A stretch of DNA of 64,000 nt from Riemerella columbina (GTDB lineage Bacteria > Bacteroidota > Bacteroidia > Flavobacteriales > Weeksellaceae). Shown one piece after another: positions 18,144 through 27,820 of the stretch. The notes under the pieces are model-generated. The model saw nothing but the letters and a program-made list of their open reading frames with translations. It had not been told where the DNA came from and ran no database searches. The first letter of the stretch is position 1; the number at the start of each line of letters is the position of its first letter. The position numbers and the translations under genes are program-made. Where the stretch lies: contig NZ_CP103950.1 of assembly GCF_030517065.1 (NCBI RefSeq), forward strand, positions 1,612,001-1,676,000, read 5' to 3'.

Positions 18144-21100
18144 CTACTTGATTTCTTTTAATAATTCTTCCACCGCACTTTTCAGCTGGTTATCCTCGCC
18201 TTTGGTCACACTTTTGGTATCCAAAATCACCTTAACATCAGGCTCCAATTGGAAGTTTTCTAAATAAGTACCATCGGCTTTTTCATAGCCCACCACAGGA
18301 ATTCCAAACACCAGCGAAGGGTCTTGCAGCGTTTGCCAATTCACAGAAGTCATAGTACCTGGCACGGGCGCACCCACCAATTTTCCAATGTTCATATGCT
18401 GGTAAACCCAAGGCGTACCGTGGGCATTGGAATAATCCGCTTCGTTGATGAGCATTACCGATGGTTTATTCCAACGGCGGCTCGGCATATCGGCATATTT
18501 TCTACCGCGAATCATTTGCGTTAAATATTTTTTACCGCTGAAGAAGGTTTCTATATCTTCGTGCAAGCGCCCACCGCCATTATAGCGAATGTCTATCACG
18601 ATGCCTTCTTTATTATTGTATTTCCCTAAAACTTCGGAATAAGTTTCTCTAAAGCTGCCATCGCCCATAGAGCGGATGTGCACATAACCTAACTTCCCTT
18701 TTGACCAGCGTTCCACATCGGCGGCGCGCTGTTTTACCCACCTTTGATAAAGCAACTCGTTCCACTGTGAGGCATTGATGCCCTTCGCCTCTTCTTCCCA
18801 ACGAAGATTTTCCTGCGGATCATATAATGAAACCAATATTTTCTTGCCCGCTTTCCCTTCCAACAGTTGTTGATAGTCTATCGCAGGCGTGATTGGCTCG
18901 CCATCTATTTTTTCTATTATAGTGCCTTTTTTGATCTTAGATTTAGAACGATCAAAAGGACCTCCAATCAACACCTCATCTATACGAAGTCCATTAGGCA
19001 GAGGCGATACGAGCGCTCCTAAGTATGCCGTTTGTACATAAGCACTGCCCTGAGCACGGTATCTGGCGCCTGTATGCGAAACATTTAACTCGCCCAAAAG
19101 CTCACTGAGCATCTCCGAAAAATCATAATTATTGTTGATGTAAGGCAAAAATTTTCTGTAATGCTCGGTCAGTTTTTCCCAATCTACGCCGTGCATATTT
19201 TGCACATAGAAACGCTCTTTTTCTTCGCGTTTTACCATATCAAACATAAACTCACGCTCTTTGGCTAAATCCAGCTTCATCGTTGCGGCATAGTTGATGT
19301 CTTTAATTGGGTTGATTTTTTTCATCTTCTGACCGCCCAATAGGAAAATTTGCTTTCCAGCTTTGTCGGTTTCAAAAAACATAAATTGTCCGTTGAGCTT
19401 AGACAAAAGTTTGGTAGAGCGCTCCCTTAAATCGTGCTCCCATAAATCGTAACCTTTTTCAAAAGCGGCTAAATAATAGATTTTTTTGCCCTCTTTATCC
19501 ATAATGGCATCGCCTAAATTGGAAGAATTGGGCGTAATGCGCACCATACGCTCTTGGATATTTTCTAATTCTACAAGGATATTTTTTTGCTTTTTCTTCT
19601 CCTCGTTTTCTTTTTTAGAAGGCTCTTTTTCATCTTTTTTATCCTCTTCTTTTGGTTTTTCTTTGTTGGCTTGCTGGTAGAGTTCGTACTCCTCTTTGTT
19701 CATTTGATACTCATCAAAAGCTTCACGGTTGAGGAACACCATCATCTCATCGTTCATAGAGCCCCAAGAGGCGTGGTTCCGCATTCCATAGCGTTCTGAG
19801 CGCCAAATAATAGCATTACCACCTAAAGCCCAATGCGGGTTGGTATCAAAATAACCACTATCAGTAATGTTGAATATCGGCTGACCGCCTTCCGCACTGA
19901 TGATGCCAATATCCGAATAAGGTGCCCGCTCTCTCGCCACATATTCCACCACAAACCACCGCGAATCTGGCGACCACGCGTAGTTAATGTTGCCATTGCG
20001 CTCCACTTGGTATTTATCCTCGGTAATGGTTCTGATTTGCTGCGTTTTCAGATTATAAACCGCAATATGATTTCGGTCCTGCACAAAGGCGATTTCTTTG
20101 CCATCAGGAGAAAACTGCGGATGCATTTTCTCGGAGCGGTCATTTTTAATCAATTTTTCTTCGGTGATGAGCGTGGCATTAGGGAAATTCGCCTCCTCTT
20201 TACGCTGGATGGTGGCTTTGTATAAATCCCAATATCCGTCTCTATAACTGGCATAGACCAAAGTGCGCCCATCTTTACCAAAAGTTACGCCCTGTTCTGC
20301 CGCGGCAGTTTGGGTAATTTGTTTCGTGGTGGTGTAGTCTGTGGAGGTAACAAAAACCTCGCCGCGGATCACCATCGCGATTTGTTTGCCATCAGGAGAA
20401 ACCGTTGCCGAAGTAGCACCAGAAGTAAAAGTCTTAAACACAGGTTCTTGCGATGCCACATCGGTTATGATATTTACACTGAGTTTCTGTGGCTGTTGTC
20501 CCTCTTTTAGCGTATAAAGTTCGCCACCATAACTATAAGACAGTACGCCATTTTTAGCCACAGAGAGAAATCTCACTGGATAATCTTTATAGAAAGTCAG
20601 CTGTTGAGCCTCGCTGGGGTTCTGTACATTGGCTTTATAAATGTTAAAACTGCCGCTTCTTTCACTTAAAAAATAAAGCGTTTTGCCATCAGACGCCAAT
20701 ACAGGATTTCGGTCCTCGCCTTTCCAATCGATGATTTTGGTATGGGTTTGATTTTTAAAATCATAGCGCCAAATATCACGCGTTACAGAAGAAGTGTGGT
20801 GCTTTCGCCACTCGTTTTCGCCGCCTTTTAAATCCTCATAATACATTTGATTGACAGATGCAAAACTGATGGCATTGGTTGGAAAATCTGCCACGCGCTG
20901 CGGCTGTCCACCTTCTAACGAAACCTGATAAACCTGACCAAACCTCGGGAAAACGGCATTTTCTGCACTGTTTTGGATATTCGCTGTGTAGAGAACAGAC
21001 TTGCCATCTGGCGAGAAACCAAGCGCTCGCGCCGACTGAGAATGGTGCGTAAGCGCCTGAGCTACGCCACCTTGCGCCGACATCAGATAGAGGCGTTTAT

Positions 21101-21362
21101 AGCCGCCATCTCGGTCGCTCACAAAAGCGATTTTAGTTCCATCTGGCGACCATATGGGCTCAGAATCATAAGCTGGATTGGTGGTTAGTCTGATGGCTGT
21201 TCCGCCATGGGTGGGCACTTTATAAATATCGCCTTGGTAAGAAAACGCGATAAACTGTCCATCTGGAGAGATATTAGAGTGTCTAAGCCAAAGCGGCGAT
21301 TGTGCCTCCGCCATTGAAAAAGCCAACACAGCGACCGAAGTGCAGAGTATATTTTTAAGCAT
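18144..21362 (-). CDS. Tricorn-type S41 protease with beta-propellers and PDZ domain
   Basis: A 1072-residue exported protease. Residues 1-20 form a signal peptide (ending SMAEA before Q). Two TolB/tricorn-like beta-propellers follow, with repeats such as NISPDGQFIAFSYQGDIY, PIWSPDGTKIAFVSDRDG and QFSPDGKEIAFVQDRN. A lysine/glutamate-rich low-complexity insert sits near residues 575-605, then a PDZ domain (about 750-835) and the S41 catalytic domain. The active-site set known from Thermoplasma tricorn can be traced: Ser-His in GELNVSHTG, the nucleophile Ser in NEADYSNAHG (about 978) and Glu in LENFQLEPD (about 1035). The residue after the Ser is Asn where the archaeal enzyme has Asp. It probably degrades peptides in the periplasm, and heads an operon with lrgAB. 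Confidence 0.93.
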   Translation of the reverse strand: MLKNILCTSVAVLAFSMAEAQSPLWLRHSNISPDGQFIAFSYQGDIYKVPTHGGTAIRLTTNPAYDSEPIWSPDGTKIAFVSDRDGGYKRLYLMSAQGGVAQALTHHSQSARALGFSPDGKSVLYTANIQNSAENAVFPRFGQVYQVSLEGGQPQRVADFPTNAISFASVNQMYYEDLKGGENEWRKHHTSSVTRDIWRYDFKNQTHTKIIDWKGEDRNPVLASDGKTLYFLSERSGSFNIYKANVQNPSEAQQLTFYKDYPVRFLSVAKNGVLSYSYGGELYTLKEGQQPQKLSVNIITDVASQEPVFKTFTSGATSATVSPDGKQIAMVIRGEVFVTSTDYTTTKQITQTAAAEQGVTFGKDGRTLVYASYRDGYWDLYKATIQRKEEANFPNATLITEEKLIKNDRSEKMHPQFSPDGKEIAFVQDRNHIAVYNLKTQQIRTITEDKYQVERNGNINYAWSPDSRWFVVEYVARERAPYSDIGIISAEGGQPIFNITDSGYFDTNPHWALGGNAIIWRSERYGMRNHASWGSMNDEMMVFLNREAFDEYQMNKEEYELYQQANKEKPKEEDKKDEKEPSKKENEEKKKQKNILVELENIQERMVRITPNSSNLGDAIMDKEGKKIYYLAAFEKGYDLWEHDLRERSTKLLSKLNGQFMFFETDKAGKQIFLLGGQKMKKINPIKDINYAATMKLDLAKEREFMFDMVKREEKERFYVQNMHGVDWEKLTEHYRKFLPYINNNYDFSEMLSELLGELNVSHTGARYRAQGSAYVQTAYLGALVSPLPNGLRIDEVLIGGPFDRSKSKIKKGTIIEKIDGEPITPAIDYQQLLEGKAGKKILVSLYDPQENLRWEEEAKGINASQWNELLYQRWVKQRAADVERWSKGKLGYVHIRSMGDGSFRETYSEVLGKYNNKEGIVIDIRYNGGGRLHEDIETFFSGKKYLTQMIRGRKYADMPSRRWNKPSVMLINEADYSNAHGTPWVYQHMNIGKLVGAPVPGTMTSVNWQTLQDPSLVFGIPVVGYEKADGTYLENFQLEPDVKVILDTKSVTKGEDNQLKSAVEELLKEIK

Positions 21363-21387
21363 TATGATTAGAATTTTAGATACCGCT

Positions 21388-21418
21388 CAAAGTTACATTT
21401 TTTTTGTGGATTATGAAA
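21388..21418 (-). promoter_or_regulatory. Flavobacterial promoter of the tricorn-lrgAB operon
   Basis: On the - strand TTTC (21418-21415; one mismatch to TTTG), 19 bases, then TAACTTTG (21395-21388). The ATG at 21362 follows 25 bases later. Confidence 0.65.
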
Positions 21419-21493
21419 CCATAACCCTCGGTATCTCGTAATAAAACCGCATCAAATGATTTTATTGATCTAAAAATAAGATTCCTAAGAAAT

Positions 21494-21525
21494 AAAAAAC
21501 ACGCACCATAATTTTATGATGCGTG
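21494..21525 (-). terminator. Terminator of the TonB-type receptor gene
   Basis: On the - strand CACGCATCAT pairs with ATGGTGCGTG (one G-T pair, loop AAAATT) and is followed by TTTTTT. Confidence 0.85.
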
Positions 21526-21548
21526 CTTGGAGTTTGTGGAGCAATAGA

Positions 21549-24128
21549 CTACATTGCTACTGCGCCTTCATCATCGCCGTTATAATTAGAATTGTTGTCT
21601 TTTTTGCGTTTCGGTTGCTCTATTTTTTCGCCTTGTTTAAAGCGATAAGTTAGAGAGAGCGAGACTTGGCGCGGCTGCCACTGCATATAAGATTCTCGTG
21701 TAGAAGTTTCGGAGAAGGTGTACACAGTTCTGTTTCTGGTGTTGAAAATGTCTTGAACATTAAAGGTAATGGTGCCATCTCCGTTCCAAATGGTTTTGCT
21801 GGTGCCAAAATTAACCGCATACATCGCTTTTCTGTCTTGGAATGCTGTTTTTTGCCCACCTCTGTAAAAGCCTTGGAACTGGAAACTCAGCGTTTTGTCC
21901 ACTTTAAAAGTAGAGTTAAGCCTCATCCGATAAGAGAAGCCTTTACCTTCAAAATCTGCCTCCCGAGTGGCTGGATCTCCATTTTTATCCAAAACTTGGT
22001 AAGTGGTGTAGCCCGTAGTATGGTAGCCGAACACATCTACGCTCGCCATCATCTTCCACCAAGAGAATAGGTCTGCGGTGGCGTTTAAATCTAAACCATA
22101 TTTGGTATCTTCGCCGAGGTTGATAGGGTTGGTAAAGAAGACATTGGTGCGCTCATCCGCTCTGTATACCAACATTTTATCATCATCGGTTTTGTGTCTT
22201 AGATATAAAGTCGGGTTGAGGGTAAATTTTCGCTTCTGGATGCTGTAGCCCAACTCAAAGGAATTAACATAAGACGGATTGAGGTCTAAGTTCCCTAAAA
22301 ATAAGTTCTGGTCATCCGTTAGAGAAAAATACGGCACCATAAAAAAGGCGCGTGGGCGGTCTATCCTCCGAGAGTAGTTCAGTAAAAGTTGATTGTTTTT
22401 TTCCAACTCATAACTGAGGTAAATGCTCGGAAAGAGGTTGTTATAATTTTTAGTTTTTTGGTCTATAATTTTGCCTTGTTCCAAGTTTTGGTAGTCTATT
22501 TTAACTTCGGAGAGTTCATCTCTGAGCCCAATCTGATAACCTAATTTTCCGATTTTACTTTTAAACTGAACATAGAACGCGTTGAACACCTCATCATAAC
22601 TGGTATTGTTCGTGAATTTCCCCAGAGGATTCATCGTTCCTGTTTTTCCGATTTGCTCATCGGCAGTATTATCGTACTGGTTTCTGTTGATGTCTAAGCG
22701 ATAACCCGCTTCTAATTTAGAATTTTCGCCCAAATTAACCTCATAATCTGCCTTGGCAATCACGGTGTTGCGTTTGGCATCTTGAGAGTTTTGACTAATC
22801 AGATAGCTCATATTGGGTGTCAGCGCATCGGCTCGGAATTTTCTATCAAAAATATTATTCGTTTCTTGATTGATGTGGCTATTGGCGCTGTTTTTACTGG
22901 TCTGATAACTCACCGAAAGGGCTAAATTATCCGCCTCGCTAAATTGATGATCCAAGCCTAAATCGCCTTGCCAAGAGAGGTTTTTATTAGTGCCATCACT
23001 TTGCCTTAACATATAAGGTGTAGGCAGGGCGGTGCTGTTATAGCGGTAATCAAAATAAGTGTAGGCATCTTCCGTTCCCTCAAAAGTGCGCACCGTTCCC
23101 GATAGGTTGATGGAGGTATTTTTGCCCCAATCGTAAACCAAACCTGCGGTGGCGTTATAGGAGTCCATTGCGTTTTTTCTCTCGCCATTCTGCAACGATG
23201 CCAAAAGTTGATTAGATTGCTGTAAATCAGTATAATAGTTATTATTTCGTGTAGTACCTTTGGATTCTCGGTAACTGCCGCCACCATTAACAAACCAAGT
23301 GAGGTTGCCTTTTCTCCAACTTAAATTGGCATTAAGCCCCGTTTGTGGCAAATAGCCCAAAGTACCGATAACACTACCATTAAAGCCTGTTTTTTTATTT
23401 TTTTTGAGGATGATATTCAAAATTCCTGAAGTTCCCGAAGCCTCAAATTTAGACGATGGATTGGTAATGACCTCTATACGCTCAATTTGGTCTGCAGGAA
23501 TGGACTGCAAAGCATTAGCACCATCATCAATCCCCAACATAACCGAAGGTTTTCCGTTGATGAGAAAGCGCACATTAGAACTTCCGCGCATAGATACCGT
23601 GCCATCCGTGTCCACATCCACAGAAGGGACATTCTGCAACACATCTTGTAAGCTGCCGCCTTTGCTCACCATATCGGTGGAAACATCATAAGTTTTTTTA
23701 TCCAACTCCACTTTATAAGGCTTGGTGGTGGCTGTAATGACCACACTCTGGAGCTCTTTGGTTTGGGTGTTGGTTAGGCTAGCTTCGCGCTGAATTTGGA
23801 ACGCCGCCAACGCCCCCTGCCCTACTTTCTGACTAAATACTTTCTTTTTGAAATCTATGGCTTCTATGGTAATTTCATAATCGCCAGGCACGAGAGAAAG
23901 GCTGTAATTGCCCTTTTCATCGGTCAAGGTCGCATCACTATACAACTTATTGGCTTTATTAAAAAATGAAATAGAAGCGTAGGGTACCGCTTGGTTCTGA
24001 GCGTCTACTACTCGCCCAAAGATGGTATTTTTCTGTTGTGCAAAAGCAAAACTCGCAGCGCCAAGTACCGCTACGAGAGCCAGCGTTTTTCTACTCACGA
24101 GGGTAGAAATTTCCGTATTATGCGTCAT
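21549..24128 (-). CDS. TonB-dependent receptor-like outer membrane protein
   Basis: An 859-residue outer-membrane receptor. An N-terminal signal peptide (about residues 13-30, ending ASFAFA before Q) is followed by a carboxypeptidase-regulatory-like domain (GRVVDAQNQAVPYASISFFN through DYEITIEAIDF, about 37-112). The TonB plug follows (about 125-240), with SLQDVLQNVPSVDVDTDG and RIEVITNPSSKFEASGTSG. The rest is a large barrel of the outer-membrane beta-barrel family (PF14905-like), seen in LLLNYSRRIDRPRAFFMVPY and a final VSLSLTYRFKQG strand. The last 30 residues are a charged, Asn-rich tail. It imports an unknown ligand with TonB; no SusD partner or siderophore gene lies beside it, so the substrate cannot be guessed. 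Confidence 0.9.
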   Translation of the reverse strand: MTHNTEISTLVSRKTLALVAVLGAASFAFAQQKNTIFGRVVDAQNQAVPYASISFFNKANKLYSDATLTDEKGNYSLSLVPGDYEITIEAIDFKKKVFSQKVGQGALAAFQIQREASLTNTQTKELQSVVITATTKPYKVELDKKTYDVSTDMVSKGGSLQDVLQNVPSVDVDTDGTVSMRGSSNVRFLINGKPSVMLGIDDGANALQSIPADQIERIEVITNPSSKFEASGTSGILNIILKKNKKTGFNGSVIGTLGYLPQTGLNANLSWRKGNLTWFVNGGGSYRESKGTTRNNNYYTDLQQSNQLLASLQNGERKNAMDSYNATAGLVYDWGKNTSINLSGTVRTFEGTEDAYTYFDYRYNSTALPTPYMLRQSDGTNKNLSWQGDLGLDHQFSEADNLALSVSYQTSKNSANSHINQETNNIFDRKFRADALTPNMSYLISQNSQDAKRNTVIAKADYEVNLGENSKLEAGYRLDINRNQYDNTADEQIGKTGTMNPLGKFTNNTSYDEVFNAFYVQFKSKIGKLGYQIGLRDELSEVKIDYQNLEQGKIIDQKTKNYNNLFPSIYLSYELEKNNQLLLNYSRRIDRPRAFFMVPYFSLTDDQNLFLGNLDLNPSYVNSFELGYSIQKRKFTLNPTLYLRHKTDDDKMLVYRADERTNVFFTNPINLGEDTKYGLDLNATADLFSWWKMMASVDVFGYHTTGYTTYQVLDKNGDPATREADFEGKGFSYRMRLNSTFKVDKTLSFQFQGFYRGGQKTAFQDRKAMYAVNFGTSKTIWNGDGTITFNVQDIFNTRNRTVYTFSETSTRESYMQWQPRQVSLSLTYRFKQGEKIEQPKRKKDNNSNYNGDDEGAVAM

Positions 24129-24228
24129 AAAAGTATTTTTTCTTCTGTGTTAAGATGAAAGTCTGCCGCTAAAGTTAAATTCTAAATCAAAAATAATTTC
24201 ATTCTAAAGAAAAACAAAAAGTGCGACA

Positions 24229-25251
24229 CTATTTTATATTCTGTTCATTGAGCCAATTTTGGTAGGCTTTGGCATTTTTAGCGTGCTCCACATCACTACT
24301 GGTAAATTTATGAAAACCTCGTTTTTGAGGGTCTGCCACCATAAAAAGATAATTGTTTTTTTCAGCATTGAGCACCGCATCTACAGAATTTTTATCCACG
24401 ATGCAAATAGGTCCTGGTGGAATGCCCGCATTCGCATAAGTATTGTATGGCGAGGTCGCTTTCAAATCTCGGTAATAAACCCTTTTGATGGTTTTTGTAA
24501 AGCCGTTTTGCTGATTGACCGCATAAATCACCGTAGGGTCAGATTGCAGTTTCATTCCTTTTCTATAACGGTTAAGGTAAAGCCCCGCAATGGTTTTTTG
24601 TTCGTCTGGTCTGCCGCCTGACTCTTTATAAACGATAGATGCCAATGCATAAATTTGATTTCTACTCAGCCCCAATTGTTGCTCTTTAGCCACGCGCTCT
24701 GCATTCCAAAAAGCTTGATATTGCGCCTCAAAGGTTTTGAAAAATTCTTCTGGCGTTACCGTCCAAAAAAAGCGGTAAGTATCAATAAAAAAGTATGGTT
24801 TCAGCGCTTCGGCATCGGCTAAGCCCTTTTTTTTAGCAATGGCATTAAGCCCCTTGATGAACGCCAAAGAATCTATTTCGGTTTTCTTAGCCACGCGCCC
24901 CATCATCTGGTAAACATTGCTAAAATCAATAATCCTAAACTGGTTGGGCGTTTGGTTGCCCGCTTTAATCATATTAACCAGCGCTGTGTTGTCCATTCCC
25001 TCGCTGATTTCGTAGCGCCCAGCGTGATGAAACTGGTCTAAATGCTTAGCCTGCGCCACCGCTCTAAACGCCTCTCGGTCTTTAAGATAAGGCGATATGC
25101 TGTCCATCAATTGTTCAAAATTAGCCTTGGTGGGGATTAAAACATAGCCCGCCTTTTCTACATTATCCGAATAATAGCGCTGATAAAATTTAATGCCAAA
25201 ATAGCCTGCCACAACGCCAATGATAAAAACGACTGCAATAATTTTTTTCAT
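24229..25251 (-). CDS. mltG: Endolytic transglycosylase MltG
   Basis: A 340-residue membrane-anchored lytic transglycosylase thought to end nascent glycan strands during wall growth. A single N-terminal membrane helix (residues 3-21) is followed by a LysM-like subdomain and the YceG catalytic domain. The catalytic Glu is in ALASIVYKESGG (Glu about residue 210), where E. coli has ASIVEKET. Other conserved blocks are AGLYLNRYRKGMKLQSDPTVIYA and SPYNTYANAGIPPGPI. It starts 18 bases behind dapF and is probably co-transcribed with it, which joins precursor synthesis with wall remodelling. Confidence 0.95.
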   Translation of the reverse strand: MKKIIAVVFIIGVVAGYFGIKFYQRYYSDNVEKAGYVLIPTKANFEQLMDSISPYLKDREAFRAVAQAKHLDQFHHAGRYEISEGMDNTALVNMIKAGNQTPNQFRIIDFSNVYQMMGRVAKKTEIDSLAFIKGLNAIAKKKGLADAEALKPYFFIDTYRFFWTVTPEEFFKTFEAQYQAFWNAERVAKEQQLGLSRNQIYALASIVYKESGGRPDEQKTIAGLYLNRYRKGMKLQSDPTVIYAVNQQNGFTKTIKRVYYRDLKATSPYNTYANAGIPPGPICIVDKNSVDAVLNAEKNNYLFMVADPQKRGFHKFTSSDVEHAKNAKAYQNWLNEQNIK

Positions 25252-25269
25252 TTTTTTAATTCAAATTTA

Positions 25270-26028
25270 TTATAACTCCCCTGCGAATACTTGCTCTGCA
25301 GGGCCTTCTAACCAAACATTTTTAAATCCAGAATCAGCTTTTTCAGCATAAACTTTAAGGTTGCCGCCCAAGGTTTGGATTTCCACTTCATTTAGATGAT
25401 GGCTGAGCATATAAGTGAGCGCTGATGCCGTTACGCCCGTGCCACAGCTGTAAGTTTCATCTTCCACACCGCGTTCATAAGTCCTCACAAACAGCGTGTT
25501 AGGCGCTACTTCTTCTATAAAATTAACATTGATGCCTTCCTTAGCAAACGCCTCGCTATAGCGGATGGCTTTCCCTTCTTTATACACTGGGAATTGCTCC
25601 ACAGCTTCCACCCAAACCACATAATGCGGTGATCCCGTGTTCATTACGGTATATTCTGGCTTTTGGGTTATTTCAGGAACATCTATCATTTTTAATTTGA
25701 CAATGCCGTTGCTAATCTCTGCCTCGTGGCGACCATCAATCGCTTGGAAAGTGCAGTGGGCATCAAAAATCTTCAAAAAATGAGCAAAAGCCACCAAACA
25801 GCGCCCGCCATTACCGCACATCGTACTTTCGGCGCCATCGGCGTTATAATATACCATTTTAAAATCCAAATCGGTATCATTTTCAAGTAAAATCAAACCA
25901 TCTGCACCTATGCCAAACCGCCTGTGGCAAAGCCTTTCTATCTCCTTTTGGCTTAGATTAAAACTGCCGCTGCGATTGTCCAGCATAATAAAATCGTTAC
26001 CCGTGCCTTGGTATTTATAAAATTTCAT
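25270..26028 (-). CDS. dapF: Diaminopimelate epimerase
   Basis: A 252-residue enzyme that converts LL- to meso-diaminopimelate for lysine and peptidoglycan synthesis. The two catalytic cysteines are in ADGAESTMCGNGGRC (Cys about 71) and ETYSCGTGVTASA (Cys about 195), and the substrate Asn is in GTGNDFIMLD near the start. Length is slightly below the usual 270-280. A TATTTTTG element on the - strand (26057-26050) is a likely -7 box, leaving a 21-base leader. It is followed by mltG. Confidence 0.96.
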   Translation of the reverse strand: MKFYKYQGTGNDFIMLDNRSGSFNLSQKEIERLCHRRFGIGADGLILLENDTDLDFKMVYYNADGAESTMCGNGGRCLVAFAHFLKIFDAHCTFQAIDGRHEAEISNGIVKLKMIDVPEITQKPEYTVMNTGSPHYVVWVEAVEQFPVYKEGKAIRYSEAFAKEGINVNFIEEVAPNTLFVRTYERGVEDETYSCGTGVTASALTYMLSHHLNEVEIQTLGGNLKVYAEKADSGFKNVWLEGPAEQVFAGEL

Positions 26029-26189
26029 TTTTCTATCATTTTCAAGCTACAAAAATAGTCAAAAAGAATGGAAACGCAGTGGTTTAGCCGCTTCTACTTT
26101 GAGCGATGAGCTACGCTCTCAATCATTCTTCATCACTTTTATATGCGCCAACAGAGGGATTTAAAGTCAGAGAAAATCTAAAATTATCG

Positions 26190-26197
26190 TATCTTTG
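26190..26197 (+). promoter_or_regulatory. Probable -7 element of pepD
   Basis: TATCTTTG lies 20 bases before the ATG at 26218. No good TTTG is found at the expected distance upstream. Confidence 0.5.
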
Positions 26198-26217
26198 GAA
26201 AAAATTAAAATACAATT

Positions 26218-27666
26218 ATGAGTTTATCAAATGTAGAACCTCAAATTATTTGGAAAAATTTTTCGGCGCTCAATGCCGTGCCAAGACCTTCCAAAAAGGA
26301 AGAAAAAGTGATCCAATTCATCAAAAATTTTGGTGAAAACTTAGGCTTAGAAACTTCTGTGGACAAAACGGGTAATGTCATCATCAGAAAGCCCGCCACT
26401 GCAGGGATGGAAAACAGACAGCCCGTAGTGCTACAAGCCCATTTAGATATGGTTTGCCAAAAAAATAACGATGTAGATTTTGATTTTGAAACCCAAGGCA
26501 TTTCTATGTATGTAGATGGCGATTGGGTGAAGGCTCACGGTACCACTTTAGGCGCGGATAACGGCTTAGGCGTGGCTGCCATTATGAGCGTTTTGGAAAG
26601 CCAAGATATTCCTCATCCTGCAATAGAAGCCCTTTTTACCATTGATGAAGAAACAGGGATGACGGGGGCTTTTGGCTTAGAACCCAATGCTTTAAACGGC
26701 GAAATATTACTCAACTTAGATACCGAGGAAGATGATGAAATAGACATCGGTTGTGCGGGTGGCGTAGATGTAACGGCTTCTAAAACCTTCCCTACACAAG
26801 CTTTAAAAAATGAAGGTTTTAAACTGAGCATCAAAGGTTTACAAGGTGGACACTCTGGTATGGACATCCACAAAGGCTTAGGCAATGCCAATAAAATTTT
26901 AGCCCGATTTTTATTTTTAGGCTTAGAAAATGGCATTCAACTTTATAGCATCAATTCTGGTGGGCTTAGAAATGCCATTCCAAGAGAGGGCGAATGCGTG
27001 TTTACCGTTAAAGACCAAGCCCAGTTTTCAGCCGCTTTTGAAGTTTTAAAATCGGAAATTTTAGAGGAATTTGCCACCTTAGAAAAGCACCTTAGCATCA
27101 GCTTAGAGCCTACCACAGCGGAAGGCAACGCCATTAGCCACGAGGATTCTCAAAAAATAATTTTAGCCATTACAGCAGCACACAATGGCGTGTTCCGTAT
27201 GTCGCCAGATGTGGCAGATTTGGTGGAAGCCTCTAATAATGTGGCGCGGATAGAGTTAAAAGATGGCGCTTTCCAAGCCTTAAATTTAACGCGCTCTTCG
27301 GTGGAATCCAGCAAGTTTGATGTTGCCCAACAACTAAAAGCCGTGTTTGAACTGGCACAAATTCCTGTCACTTTTTCAGGTTCTTACCCAGGTTGGAAGC
27401 CTAAACCAGATGCTGAAATCATCAAGATTATGAAACAAATTTATCAAGAAGATTTTGATGCAGAACCAAATGTGGTAGCCTGCCACGCCGGATTAGAGTG
27501 CGGTATTATTGGTGCCAATTACCCTAAAATGGAAATGGTCAGCTTTGGACCTACCATCAGAGGGGCACACTCGCCTGACGAAAGAGCCAGCATCTCCTCC
27601 ACACAGAAGTTTTGGAGGTTTCTAAAAGATGTTTTAGCTCAAATACCAGAGAAAAAAACAGTTTAA
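26218..27666 (+). CDS. pepD: Aminoacyl-histidine dipeptidase (peptidase D)
   Basis: A 482-residue M20C metallopeptidase splitting Xaa-His and other dipeptides in the cytoplasm. Zinc-site motifs are VVLQAHLDMVCQKN (His and Asp, about residues 75-88), HGTTLGADNGLG (bridging Asp, about 107-118), LFTIDEETGMTG (catalytic Glu, about 139-150) and the final GPTIRGAHSPDER, which holds the last His. The lid shows LQGGHSGMDIHKG. Length is normal. A shorter overlapping frame at 26106 is not a gene. Confidence 0.95.
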   Translation: MSLSNVEPQIIWKNFSALNAVPRPSKKEEKVIQFIKNFGENLGLETSVDKTGNVIIRKPATAGMENRQPVVLQAHLDMVCQKNNDVDFDFETQGISMYVDGDWVKAHGTTLGADNGLGVAAIMSVLESQDIPHPAIEALFTIDEETGMTGAFGLEPNALNGEILLNLDTEEDDEIDIGCAGGVDVTASKTFPTQALKNEGFKLSIKGLQGGHSGMDIHKGLGNANKILARFLFLGLENGIQLYSINSGGLRNAIPREGECVFTVKDQAQFSAAFEVLKSEILEEFATLEKHLSISLEPTTAEGNAISHEDSQKIILAITAAHNGVFRMSPDVADLVEASNNVARIELKDGAFQALNLTRSSVESSKFDVAQQLKAVFELAQIPVTFSGSYPGWKPKPDAEIIKIMKQIYQEDFDAEPNVVACHAGLECGIIGANYPKMEMVSFGPTIRGAHSPDERASISSTQKFWRFLKDVLAQIPEKKTV

Positions 27667-27682
27667 TTTTTATCTAAAATCC

Positions 27683-27720
27683 ATAAAATGAGGCTACTTA
27701 TTGAAGTAGCCTTATTTTAT
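27683..27720 (+). terminator. Terminator of pepD
   Basis: AGGCTACTT / AAGTAGCCT with loop ATTG, extended by flanking ATAAAAT and ATTTTAT, 16 bases after the stop codon. Confidence 0.85.
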
Positions 27721-27820
27721 AATCAATACTATTGACAACATCAATCATTGAAAACGGCATAAAGTCAAAAAAAATTCCGAAATTAGCCGTCTCAAAAAAC
27801 GAATTAAAAATTATATCCCT

